A DNA stretch of 64,000 nucleotides from Gracilinema caldarium DSM 7334. GTDB taxonomy: Bacteria; Spirochaetota; Spirochaetia; Treponematales; Breznakiellaceae. Location: assembly GCF_000219725.1 (NCBI RefSeq), contig NC_015732.1, positions 186,001 through 250,000 on the forward strand, given 5' to 3'. The notes under the pieces are model-generated. The model ran no database searches. It was given only the letters and a program-made list of their open reading frames with translations, and was not told where the DNA came from. Shown here piece by piece: positions 8,637 through 16,641 of the stretch. Positions within the stretch are counted from its first letter, which is position 1, and the number at the start of each line of letters is the position of its first letter. The translations under genes and the position numbers were made by a program.

Positions 8637-9391
8637 CTAGTAAAGCTGTGCTCTGGGATAAGGATGGAACTCTGTTGGATACTTTTGGGAGTTGGGTTGC
8701 TGTGGAGCGGAAATTAGCTAAGGCAATTGCGACGGAATTTGGATTTTCATACTTCATGGAGCAAGATTATATCCAGCGAGTGCTTGTTCGGTTAGGTGTT
8801 AAACCAGACGGGTCTGTTGCTAGTCATGGTCCATTGGCTTCGGGAACCAGCGAAGCCATTATTAATGAATTCTATATCGCCTTTTGTGAAATGGATTCTT
8901 TTATTTCTGTGAAAAAACAACGTTTTTTTGATTTAGCAAAGTCTAAACTCTCTGCAATTCTGGAACATGACCCAATTATTCCAATACCTGCACAGGGTTC
9001 TCAAGAGATTTTAAACTTTTTTAAAAAATTGGGTTTATACCAGGGACTCGCTACATCAGACTCTCTCGTAAACACAAAACGGGATATGGCAACGGTAGGA
9101 TTTCTTGATTATTTTACGTTTATTGCCACATCCGATACCGTAGAAATGCCGAAACCTCATCCATATTCCGTATACGCCTTTGCCAACTCTTGTAACATTA
9201 CTCCTGCTGAGATTTTGGTAATAGGGGATACCCCTGCCGATGAGGCAATGGCCATAGCTGCTGGCGCATCTTTTGTTGCAGTCCTTAGTGGAACTGGAAC
9301 CGTCCAGGATTTTTCTCCAAAAACCCATATGATTCAAAACTTGTTTGAACTTTCATATTACCTAACAAATAGGGGTTTAGAAGAGCTTTAG
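8630..9391 (+). CDS. HAD-superfamily phosphatase in the thiamine operon
   Basis: About 253 residues with the haloacid dehalogenase motifs in order: WDKDGTLLDT (nucleophile Asp and acid/base Asp) near the start, ATSDSLVNTK (motif II Thr/Ser), KPHPYS (motif III Lys) and VIGDTPADEAMA (motif IV acidic pair). It is a subclass I HAD phosphatase with an alpha-helical cap. The start is uncertain: ATG at 8630 overlaps thiE by 7 nt, ATG at 8612 is an alternative. As last gene of the TPP-controlled operon it may dephosphorylate thiamine monophosphate before pyrophosphorylation; that role is inferred from position only. Confidence 0.85.
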   Translation: MLASKAVLWDKDGTLLDTFGSWVAVERKLAKAIATEFGFSYFMEQDYIQRVLVRLGVKPDGSVASHGPLASGTSEAIINEFYIAFCEMDSFISVKKQRFFDLAKSKLSAILEHDPIIPIPAQGSQEILNFFKKLGLYQGLATSDSLVNTKRDMATVGFLDYFTFIATSDTVEMPKPHPYSVYAFANSCNITPAEILVIGDTPADEAMAIAAGASFVAVLSGTGTVQDFSPKTHMIQNLFELSYYLTNRGLEEL

Positions 9392-9396
9392 TTTTC

Positions 9397-9437
9397 AAAA
9401 TTAAATAAAAATAGCCACGCTTTTTTTATTTAATTTT
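9397..9437 (+). terminator. AT-only inverted repeat after the thiamine operon
   Basis: AAAATTAAATAAAAA (9397-9411) is a perfect 15-bp reverse complement of 9423-9437, with an 11-nt loop and T-rich 3' side. It sits six bases after the HAD stop codon and before the trp promoter. It lacks a GC-rich base, so its strength as a terminator is uncertain. Confidence 0.55.
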
Positions 9438-9447
9438 ATTGTTTCTA

Positions 9448-9476
9448 TTGACAGAAACGTTTTTAACTGCTATATT
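9448..9476 (+). promoter_or_regulatory. Consensus promoter of the trp operon
   Basis: TTGACA (9448-9453), a 17-bp spacer and TATATT (9471-9476) form a near-perfect sigma70-type promoter. The predicted start near 9483 falls in a small inverted repeat ATAGT-GTT-ACTAT (9479-9491). The leader to trpE is only about 32 nt, with no room for a Trp-rich leader peptide. Confidence 0.75.
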
Positions 9477-9514
9477 CCATAGTGTTACTATATAAAGAAA
9501 CATAGAGGAGTGTC

Positions 9515-10930
9515 ATGGCAGACATACGGGATGATGGGGTAGTTGTTTCACTGCCCGGGGAGCGGTTCACCCCCTTTACGGCAGCCAAGAAGCTGGGTGC
9601 TGTCGCCATATTGGAATCGGCGTCTTTTAAAAAGGGAAGAGAACGTTATTCGATTATCCAGCTTGATGAAGCTTTCAGGATTCGTCAAAAGAACGACGGT
9701 GTGTACTGGGAGTTGAACGGTAAAGAAAGCCCCTGGCCTGATAGTTCGGTCCATGACATTCTGGATGTACTGTATGGTCTTGCATTACAGAACCGGAATA
9801 CTGCCCCCGATCTTCCCGTCCCAGGAGCGGGTATTGGCTTTCTTGGGTACGATTTTGTCCGCCGCTGTGATACGGTGCGGCTTGCGATAAAGCCCGACTC
9901 CATCGGAATTCCCGAAGCTGAGTTTATTATAGGCCATCTGTACCTCGTTATCGATCACTATACGGATATCATGCATCTTGTGGGGCTTAATTATGCAGAG
10001 CATCATATTGATCTCGAAAAGCGGGTTGCAGAAATTAAGCGCCGTCTCGATGATCTGGATTTTACCTATCTGGAAAAGTCTGCTGATCCTGCACCCTTCG
10101 AAGTAGTAAGTGATGAAGTACTGGAAGAACAGATCTTTAAAGAGGGGGTACGCGCCATTCACGAACGGATTGTTGCAGGGGACCTTTTGCAGGCGGTCCT
10201 TTCCCGCCGTCTTACAGGGCACAGCAGCCTTTCTGCCCTGGAAGGGTACCGCCGGCTCCGTTCTACCAGTCCATCCCCGTATCTTTTTTATATTGATTTT
10301 GGCACCTATCAGCTCCTCGGGGCATCTCCGGAAAGTCTGGTTCGTCTGAGAAACGGGACAGCATCTATTCGGCCTATTGCGGGAACCCGCCGGCGGGGAA
10401 GGACCGCCGAAGAGGACCGGCAGTTAGAGCAGGAACTCTTGGAGGATCCTAAGGAACGGGCAGAGCATCTGATGCTCGTGGATCTTGCCCGGAATGACCT
10501 GGGAAGGGTGTGCAAGCCTGGTTCGGTTACGGTCAGCCGAAACATGGAAATTGAACACTTCAGTCATGTGATGCATATCGTTTCCGAGGTAGAGGGCATC
10601 CCCGATGAAGGCGTAACCGGTCCCCGGGTTTTGCGTGCCGCCTTTCCGGCAGGAACCGTAAGCGGTGCTCCCAAGCTTAAGGCCATAGAAATTGTGTCGT
10701 CCCTGGAACGGTTTGACCGGAGTTTTTACGCCGGTGCAGTGGGCTACTTTGATGTCCATGGCGGTTTTGATACCTGTATCACCATTCGATCTTCCCTGGT
10801 GAAAGATGGCCAGTGGCATCTGCAATCCGGGGCTGGGATTGTTTATGCATCCACACCGGACCGAGAGTGGGAAGAAACTAACGAAAAATTGGCCGCCCTG
10901 CGGACGGCCATATCAGGAGGAACGCGATGA
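9515..10930 (+). CDS. trpE: Anthranilate synthase component I
   Basis: The large subunit of anthranilate synthase converts chorismate and ammonia to anthranilate, the first committed step of tryptophan synthesis. The 471-residue protein has the chorismate-binding fold in its C-terminal two thirds: SPYLFYIDFGTYQLLGASPE, RPIAGTRRRGRT, ERAEHLMLVDLARNDLGRV, SHVMHIVSEVEG, FPAGTVSGAPKLKAIEI and SGAGIVYASTPDREWEET. AGAGGAG lies before the ATG. It shares ATGA with the downstream trpGD gene. Codon use here and through trpA is visibly richer in G and C at third positions than in the preceding rib/thi genes. Confidence 0.96.
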   Translation: MADIRDDGVVVSLPGERFTPFTAAKKLGAVAILESASFKKGRERYSIIQLDEAFRIRQKNDGVYWELNGKESPWPDSSVHDILDVLYGLALQNRNTAPDLPVPGAGIGFLGYDFVRRCDTVRLAIKPDSIGIPEAEFIIGHLYLVIDHYTDIMHLVGLNYAEHHIDLEKRVAEIKRRLDDLDFTYLEKSADPAPFEVVSDEVLEEQIFKEGVRAIHERIVAGDLLQAVLSRRLTGHSSLSALEGYRRLRSTSPSPYLFYIDFGTYQLLGASPESLVRLRNGTASIRPIAGTRRRGRTAEEDRQLEQELLEDPKERAEHLMLVDLARNDLGRVCKPGSVTVSRNMEIEHFSHVMHIVSEVEGIPDEGVTGPRVLRAAFPAGTVSGAPKLKAIEIVSSLERFDRSFYAGAVGYFDVHGGFDTCITIRSSLVKDGQWHLQSGAGIVYASTPDREWEETNEKLAALRTAISGGTR

Positions 10931-12549
10931 TTGTCATCATAGATAACTATGATTCATTTACCTATAACCTGTACCAGTATTTTGCCCGGCTGAGCAGTGA
11001 AGCAATCCGAGTCATCAGAAATGATGAGATATCCCTGGCCGAATTGGAAGCCCTGGAACCGAGTCACCTGGTTATTTCTCCTGGGCCGGGGCGTCCCGAA
11101 GATGCGGGTATTAGTGTGGATGCCATTCGGCATTTTGCAGGACGCCGTCCGATTCTTGGGGTTTGTCTGGGGCACCAGGCTATTGGTTATGCCTTTGGGT
11201 CCCCCATAGTGGGAGCCAAACATATCCGCCACGGGGAAGTGGAAGACATCAATCTGGATGGAAAGGGGCTATTCCGTACCATTGGACCGAAGGGAACCTT
11301 TACCCGTTACCACAGTCTGGTCGTAGCTGAAGATGGCCTGAGCCCCGAATTGGAAATAAGTGCCCGATCTAACGATGGGGATATCATGGGTCTGCGGCAC
11401 CGTACTCTGCCGATCGAAGGCATTCAATTCCATCCGGAATCGGTGGCAAGTATTGATGGTGAGGCCCTGATCCGGGCCTTTTTGAATTACCGGCGGGAGC
11501 CCTTTGCCTTTAAGCGATCTTTTGAAAAAACCCTGAGGCGGGAGCATTTATCCCAGAGTGAAGCGGAAGCGTTCATGGAAGAACTCACCGAAGGTTCCCT
11601 CGATACCCCCCGTATTGCGGCAATGCTGACAGCCCTCTCAGCCAAAGGGCCCAGTGCAGAAGAGATCGCTGGTTGTGCTGCAGTGCTGCGCCGGAAAAAG
11701 ACGCCCTTCCTGGTTCCAGGCGGAGCCCAATTCCCGGATCTTACCGATACCTGCGGTACCGGTGGTGATGGACTCGGAACCTTTAATATCAGTTCCATGG
11801 CCGCCCTGGTGGCCGCCAGCTGCGGACTGCCCATTGCAAAACACGGAAACCGGGCCGTATCAAGCCGGTCCGGCAGTGCGGATTTTTATGAGGCCCTCGG
11901 AATCCCCGTAACCATGAGCCCCGCCGAAGCCAGGACCATGCTTTCGGAAACCAATTTTGTGTTCCTCTTTGCGCCGGTGTACCATGGGGCCATGCGTTTT
12001 GCCGCTCCTGCCCGGAAAGCTCTCGGTATTAAGACCTTGATGAATCTGGTGGGGCCCCTCTCCAATCCGGCTGATGCGGCCTACCAGGTGATCGGTGTGT
12101 ATGATGAGGCGCTCCTCGAGACCGTGGCCCGGGCGGCCCGCATTCTGGGGGTGCAGCGGGTGCTGACGGTGCATAGTCGGGATGGAATGGATGAAATATC
12201 CCCCTCGGCCCCCACGGATATAGTAGAAATGGATGCATCGGGTGCGATACACCGCTTTGTGTTTGATCCTGCGGCTTTAGGCCTCGGGACCTATGATTTT
12301 GCGGAACTTGCCGGAGCCGATGCCCGACATAATGCGGCCCTGGCTCTGGATCTTATTGCCGGTGCGGGCCGCCCGGCCCTCGAAGCGGCGGTAGCCTTTA
12401 ATTCCGGGGCGGCCCTGTATGTGGCTGGCCGGGCTGGTTCTATTGCCGAGGGAGCGAAGCTGGCTGCCGATGCCCTGGCTTCCGGGGCCGTGGCGGAGAA
12501 GCTCGAAGCCCTGCGCTGTTTTGCCCAACAGAGGAAAGCCTGTGCCTGA
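10927..12549 (+). CDS. trpGD: Fused anthranilate synthase glutamine amidotransferase / anthranilate phosphoribosyltransferase
   Basis: A 540-residue two-domain protein. Residues about 1-190 are a class I glutamine amidotransferase: NYDSFTYNLYQYF, SPGPGRPEDAG, the nucleophile loop GVCLGHQAIG (Cys about 79) and GIQFHPES. Residues about 200-540 are anthranilate phosphoribosyltransferase: DTCGTGGDGLGTFNIS, KHGNRAVSSRSGSADFYEALG, MNLVGPLSNPA and HSRDGMDEIS. It supplies ammonia to TrpE and adds the phosphoribosyl group to anthranilate. The same G-D fusion exists in enteric bacteria. Its start shares ATGA with trpE and its end overlaps trpCF by 8 nt. Confidence 0.96.
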   Translation: MIVIIDNYDSFTYNLYQYFARLSSEAIRVIRNDEISLAELEALEPSHLVISPGPGRPEDAGISVDAIRHFAGRRPILGVCLGHQAIGYAFGSPIVGAKHIRHGEVEDINLDGKGLFRTIGPKGTFTRYHSLVVAEDGLSPELEISARSNDGDIMGLRHRTLPIEGIQFHPESVASIDGEALIRAFLNYRREPFAFKRSFEKTLRREHLSQSEAEAFMEELTEGSLDTPRIAAMLTALSAKGPSAEEIAGCAAVLRRKKTPFLVPGGAQFPDLTDTCGTGGDGLGTFNISSMAALVAASCGLPIAKHGNRAVSSRSGSADFYEALGIPVTMSPAEARTMLSETNFVFLFAPVYHGAMRFAAPARKALGIKTLMNLVGPLSNPADAAYQVIGVYDEALLETVARAARILGVQRVLTVHSRDGMDEISPSAPTDIVEMDASGAIHRFVFDPAALGLGTYDFAELAGADARHNAALALDLIAGAGRPALEAAVAFNSGAALYVAGRAGSIAEGAKLAADALASGAVAEKLEALRCFAQQRKACA

Positions 12550-14479
12550 TATTCTGGATACCATTATCGAGCAGCGGAAACGGGACCTCTCAGAACTGGG
12601 CCCTACCTTCGGACTTGAATTGCCGAGGGCTCGTGAACGGCCGGTTGTCCCCTTTTTACAGAAACGGGGAGCCATTCTGGAAATTAAGCGGGCTTCCCCA
12701 TCAAAGGGGGATATTGCACCCAACCTGGATGTACCCACCCTCTGTAGACAATATCAGGAAGCAGGAGCTAGTGCCGTATCGGTTCTGACGGAGCCCCACT
12801 TTTTTAAGGGTTCCCTGTTGGACCTTCTCACTGCAAGTCGAAGCGATGGTGTCTCAGGTGGCGGTGGTCCGGGACCACAGGAGGCTCTGCAGAGTCCTAC
12901 CCATCATACAAAGCCGCTGGCCTTTTTACGGAAGGACTTTCTCCTCACTGAGGAAGAAGTTGAGGTAAGTTACCGTTGCGGTGCCGATGCGGTACTTCTC
13001 ATCGCCCGTATTCTTGATGCTGACCGCCTCCTGGCTATGGCTGCCCGCTCTCATGATCTGGGCCTCTGTGCTCTGGTAGAGGTCCGTACTGAAGAAGATG
13101 TGGAGAAACTTGTGACAGTCAGCAGGCATTACCCGGTTTTAGCAGGGGTCAATGCCCGGGACCTGGCGACTTTTACCATTGACCCCCTGATTCCGGCGGC
13201 AATGATTAGACGATTGCCGGTACGGGCTGTATACGAGTCGGGGATACACAGCCCTGCCATGGCCCGCTATGCGGCAAAACTGGGTTACCAGGGCATCCTT
13301 GTGGGAGAAGGAGCGGCTAAAAACCCTGAACAAGCGGCGAAACTGGTTTCCGCTTTCATGCAGGCTGGACAAGATAGCAGGACCGCAGGTGGATCGGCAG
13401 GGGGGGGCCTCGCCGAGATGACAGAATCGCCTACGAAAGGGCCGACTAGCATAGGCCGCTTCTGGCGTGCCCTGGCGGAGCGGCGGGAAGCGAAGGGGGC
13501 CTCCGGTGTTCCGCAGTACTTTCTGAGCAGCGGCTCCCAGTTTGAAGCCGGCCCTCAGTTTAAAGCGAACACTCAGTTTAGACCCAGTGCCCAGTTTGGA
13601 GCTAGTTCCCAGTTTCCAGCCAGCCCCGGGTTGGGGGCCGGTCTCCCCCTCGTAAAAATCTGCGGACTCACTCGGACCGAGGATGCCCTGAAAGCCGCTG
13701 CGCTTGGGGCAGACTTGTTAGGTTTTGTGTTTGCAGAAAGCAAACGTACTGTCCAAACGCCGGTGGTCAGGGAAATCCGACAAGCCCTGCAAGGAATCCT
13801 TGCCGGAGATGTTCTGCACGCACGGTTGGCCGAATCGGTTCCGCCCGTTGGTACCAATGGTTCAAAGTTTAGAGGCAGTCAACCCCTCCTGGTAGGGGTG
13901 ATCAACAGACTCGATAGTCCCCTCGCAGAAGCGGCGATTACCCTCTGCAGGGAAGGTATCCTGGATGCCATCCAATGGCATGGGGATCCTCTCATGGAAG
14001 ATCCCCTGCTGGATGAACTGCCCCATTATCGGGTGGTACCGGTGGGATCCCCTGATGATATAGATCTGGTGCGGAGGCTCCTTGCAAGAGGTGTAGTCCG
14101 CATACTTCTAGATGCAAAGCTTGAAGGTCAAAGCGGCGGTACGGGCACCATGATTGGCGAGGAACTTCTAGATGAGCTTTGCAAAGAGATCCCAGAACTG
14201 GGAAGGAGCAGTCTCTGGCTTGCCGGAGGTCTCGGCCCTGATACGATAGGACCAGTCGTAGCACGCTATGGGCCTGAACTTATCGATGCATCGAGCCGGC
14301 TCGAAGCGGAGCCGGGCAAGAAGGATTGGAATAAACTGGAACTTTTTTTGAGAGAAATTGAAGTGGCTGGGATGCAATGGGGGACCTCCAAAAATCGTAG
14401 TTTTAAGAGGTTACCAAATGAGAAAAGTTCTCACATACATTTGCCACAGGTGCCTCAACAAGAGATAGGAGTAGATTGA
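12542..14479 (+). CDS. trpCF: Fused indole-3-glycerol phosphate synthase / phosphoribosylanthranilate isomerase with repeat linker
   Basis: A 645-residue fusion. Residues about 1-275 are TrpC: LEIKRASPSKGDI, FLRKDFLLTEEEV, CGADAVLLIARIL, CALVEVRTEEDVEKL and GVNARDL, with an extra Gly/Pro-rich insertion of about 25 residues before the LRKDF motif. Residues about 370-610 are TrpF: VKICGLTRTEDALKAA, LLGFVFAESKRTV, IQWHGDPL, LAGGLGPDTI and DASSRLE. Between them lies a long low-complexity linker with five QF-hexapeptides. The start is GTG at 12542, after GAGGAAA, overlapping trpGD by 8 nt. A further polar tail follows TrpF. DASSRLE replaces the usual DVSSGVE. Confidence 0.92.
   Translation: MPDILDTIIEQRKRDLSELGPTFGLELPRARERPVVPFLQKRGAILEIKRASPSKGDIAPNLDVPTLCRQYQEAGASAVSVLTEPHFFKGSLLDLLTASRSDGVSGGGGPGPQEALQSPTHHTKPLAFLRKDFLLTEEEVEVSYRCGADAVLLIARILDADRLLAMAARSHDLGLCALVEVRTEEDVEKLVTVSRHYPVLAGVNARDLATFTIDPLIPAAMIRRLPVRAVYESGIHSPAMARYAAKLGYQGILVGEGAAKNPEQAAKLVSAFMQAGQDSRTAGGSAGGGLAEMTESPTKGPTSIGRFWRALAERREAKGASGVPQYFLSSGSQFEAGPQFKANTQFRPSAQFGASSQFPASPGLGAGLPLVKICGLTRTEDALKAAALGADLLGFVFAESKRTVQTPVVREIRQALQGILAGDVLHARLAESVPPVGTNGSKFRGSQPLLVGVINRLDSPLAEAAITLCREGILDAIQWHGDPLMEDPLLDELPHYRVVPVGSPDDIDLVRRLLARGVVRILLDAKLEGQSGGTGTMIGEELLDELCKEIPELGRSSLWLAGGLGPDTIGPVVARYGPELIDASSRLEAEPGKKDWNKLELFLREIEVAGMQWGTSKNRSFKRLPNEKSSHIHLPQVPQQEIGVD
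13538..13627 (+). repeat. Five tandem 18-bp units coding a QF-hexapeptide linker
   Basis: CAGTTT occurs at 13538, 13556, 13574, 13592 and 13610, exactly 18 bp apart. The units encode QFEAGP, QFKANT, QFRPSA, QFGASS and QFPASP in the linker between TrpC and TrpF. The remaining 12 bp of each unit differ, so the array has diverged or is under selection mainly for Gln-Phe. Confidence 0.9.
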
Positions 14480-15771
14480 TGAAAAGCGAAGCTGGTTACT
14501 TTGGACCCTATGGGGGGCGCTATGTACCTGAGGTGCTCCTGCGGGCCATTCAAGAAATAGAAACGACCTTTTATGAGGCCATGAAGGATGAGGCTTTTAT
14601 CCGGGAACTGGAACGGCTGCGGTACGAGTTTATTGGGAGGCCGACGCCGCTTCTCTATGCGGAACATACCAGTAAACTGCTTGGCGGGGCAGATCTGTTT
14701 ATCAAAATGGAAGGGCTGGCCCACACCGGCGCCCATAAGATTAATAATGCCATAGGGCAGGTTTTGCTGGCCAAGCGGATGGGTAAAAAACGGATTATTG
14801 CCGAAACCGGTGCGGGCCAGCACGGCCTTGCAACGGCGGCGGCCTGCGCCAAACTGGGACTCCCCTGCACCGTCTACATGGGCTCAGTCGATGTGGACCG
14901 TCAACAGCCCAATGTGGCCACCATGGAACTCTTCGGTGCCCAGGTGGTGCCGGTAGAAAGCGGTTCCCAAACCCTGAAGGATGCGATAAATGAGGCTTTC
15001 CGGGACTGGGCTGCCTCATTTGAGGATACCTTTTATGTTATTGGCAGTGCCCTGGGCCCCGCCCCCTACCCGGATATGGTGCGAACCTTTCAGTCCGTTG
15101 TTGGCCGGGAAGTACAGCAGCAGCTTGCCGAATTTGGCCGTACCCCCGATGCCCTGGTGGCCTGTGTGGGCGGCGGTTCCAATGCGATCGGCTTTTTTGA
15201 GCCCTATCTGGACCAGGAGGTGCCCCGGCTTATCGGTGTAGAAGCGGGGGGGCGGGGCCCCGAACCGGGAAACCATGCGGCCCGAATGACCGGTGAAGGT
15301 GCCCGTACTGGTATTGTACATGGTTACAAGAGCCGCTTCCTGCTCACCGAAGACGGCCAGGTGGGCCAGACCCACTCCATATCAGCGGGATTGGACTACC
15401 CCGGGATCGGGCCCCAGCTGGCGGCCCTGGGCCGCTCGGGCCGTCTGGAATTCCGCCGGGCTACAGACCAGGAATCCTTGGAAGCTCTGCAGTTCTTTGC
15501 TCGGAATGAAGGTGTCATCTTTGCTCTGGAAAGCGCCCATGCCGGAGCGGCGGCCATCAACCTGACCCGTTCCCTTCCGAAGGGCAAGACGGTGGTGGTA
15601 AATATGTCCGGCCGGGGCGACAAGGACCTTTTTATCACCGCCCCGCTCCTGCGGCCCCGGGAATGGGAAGCCTTTTTACAGCGGGAACTGGAAGCTCTGG
15701 AAGTTCAGCGGGCGGCTGGTATTGCTCAGGCTGGCAGCGGCCAATCTGACAATGGACAGGGAGGCAAGTAA
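14479..15771 (+). CDS. trpB: Tryptophan synthase beta chain
   Basis: Condenses indole with serine to tryptophan using PLP. The 430-residue protein has GPYGGRYVPEVLL at the start, HTGAHKINNAIGQVLLAKRMG (PLP Lys in HK), ETGAGQHGLATAAA, CVGGGSNAIGFF, SAGLDYPGIGPQL and FALESAHAGAA. Length and motifs match the standard TrpB1 class that pairs with TrpA. ATAGGAG precedes the ATG at 14479, whose A is the last base of the trpCF stop (TGATG); a TTG one codon upstream is less likely. The C-terminal 20 residues are Gly/Gln-rich and probably disordered. It also overlaps trpA by one base. Confidence 0.96.
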   Translation: MKSEAGYFGPYGGRYVPEVLLRAIQEIETTFYEAMKDEAFIRELERLRYEFIGRPTPLLYAEHTSKLLGGADLFIKMEGLAHTGAHKINNAIGQVLLAKRMGKKRIIAETGAGQHGLATAAACAKLGLPCTVYMGSVDVDRQQPNVATMELFGAQVVPVESGSQTLKDAINEAFRDWAASFEDTFYVIGSALGPAPYPDMVRTFQSVVGREVQQQLAEFGRTPDALVACVGGGSNAIGFFEPYLDQEVPRLIGVEAGGRGPEPGNHAARMTGEGARTGIVHGYKSRFLLTEDGQVGQTHSISAGLDYPGIGPQLAALGRSGRLEFRRATDQESLEALQFFARNEGVIFALESAHAGAAAINLTRSLPKGKTVVVNMSGRGDKDLFITAPLLRPREWEAFLQRELEALEVQRAAGIAQAGSGQSDNGQGGK

Positions 15772-16583
15772 TGCAACCGATTACTCTTATGGCCCATCTG
15801 GTGGCCAATTATCCAGACCCTTCGGGCTGTCTTGCAGCAGCCGAAGCCCTGGTAGAGGCTGGTACGAGGTATCTTGAGGTGCAGATTCCCTTCAGTGATC
15901 CCAGTGCGGATGGGCGAAGCATTATGAATGCCTGTGCGGCAACGCTGGAGGCGGGTTTTTCGGTCGCCGATGCGTTCCACCTGGTTCAGGAGCTTAAGGG
16001 GCGCTATCCTCAGATTCCTCTTTTTGTTATGGCCTATGCTAACCTTGTGGTAAGTCCCGGTGTGGATGCCTTTGTGCACCGGCTGCATCAGGCCGGAGTA
16101 TCCGGGCTCATTGTGCCGGACCTTCCCTTTGATAGGGATGAGGGGCTTGCGGCAGCCTGTGCCGCCTATACTGAGCCGGTCATTTCTGCGATCCCTGTGG
16201 CTGCCCCCTCTATGAGCCGGGAGCGGCTCATCAATATGGTATCCCTGGGTCGTCCCTATCTATATGCGGCACTCCGTACGGGGATTACCGGTCAGGCAAC
16301 GGAAATTGCAGACAGTACGAAGGAATTCCTTGCCCTCTGCGGGAGTGGCGGTTCAAAGGTGTTAGGGGGCTTTGGAATTCGCAGTCATGCCCAGGCTTTG
16401 CAGGTAGCAGACCATGTGCATGCTGTGGTGGCCGGTTCTGTCTTTGTGGATGCCATCTCCAAGGCGGTGGAAGCCCATGGTGTGGTGCGGAATGGCAGTT
16501 TCCGGGGCTCAAGCCGGGTCCGTGATGAGGCAATACGGAACCTGGTGCGGGAACAGGTCCTGGAAATTATTCAGGGAGCATAG
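15771..16583 (+). CDS. trpA: Tryptophan synthase alpha chain
   Basis: Cleaves indole-3-glycerol phosphate to indole, which is channelled to TrpB. The 270-residue barrel retains the catalytic Glu and Asp in YLEVQIPFSDPSADG, followed by VMAYANLVV, VSGLIVPDLPFDRDEG and LGGFGIRSHAQ. The region after the catalytic loop (PSMSRERLINMV and YAALRTGITG) departs from enteric TrpA but occupies the same positions. The start overlaps the trpB stop as TAATG, the last of a chain of overlaps from trpE to trpA. The C-terminal tail after residue 245 is a little longer than usual. Confidence 0.93.
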   Translation: MQPITLMAHLVANYPDPSGCLAAAEALVEAGTRYLEVQIPFSDPSADGRSIMNACAATLEAGFSVADAFHLVQELKGRYPQIPLFVMAYANLVVSPGVDAFVHRLHQAGVSGLIVPDLPFDRDEGLAAACAAYTEPVISAIPVAAPSMSRERLINMVSLGRPYLYAALRTGITGQATEIADSTKEFLALCGSGGSKVLGGFGIRSHAQALQVADHVHAVVAGSVFVDAISKAVEAHGVVRNGSFRGSSRVRDEAIRNLVREQVLEIIQGA

Positions 16584-16613
16584 AGGTCCCCATAATTGTT
16601 GTGAAAACATTGT

Positions 16614-16628
16614 AACCCCATAGGGGTT
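16614..16628 (+). terminator. Short GC hairpin after trpA
   Basis: AACCCC-ATA-GGGGTT forms a 6-bp stem 30 nt after the trpA stop, between convergent trpA and ygiQ. The following bases are not T-rich, so termination is only a possibility. Confidence 0.3.
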
Positions 16629-16641
16629 CTGCTGTTTACTG

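Noticed and set aside
12419-12541. Upstream extension of the trpCF frame inside trpGD
   Set aside because: The frame is open only by chance within trpGD; TrpC homology begins at the GTG with a good ribosome site.
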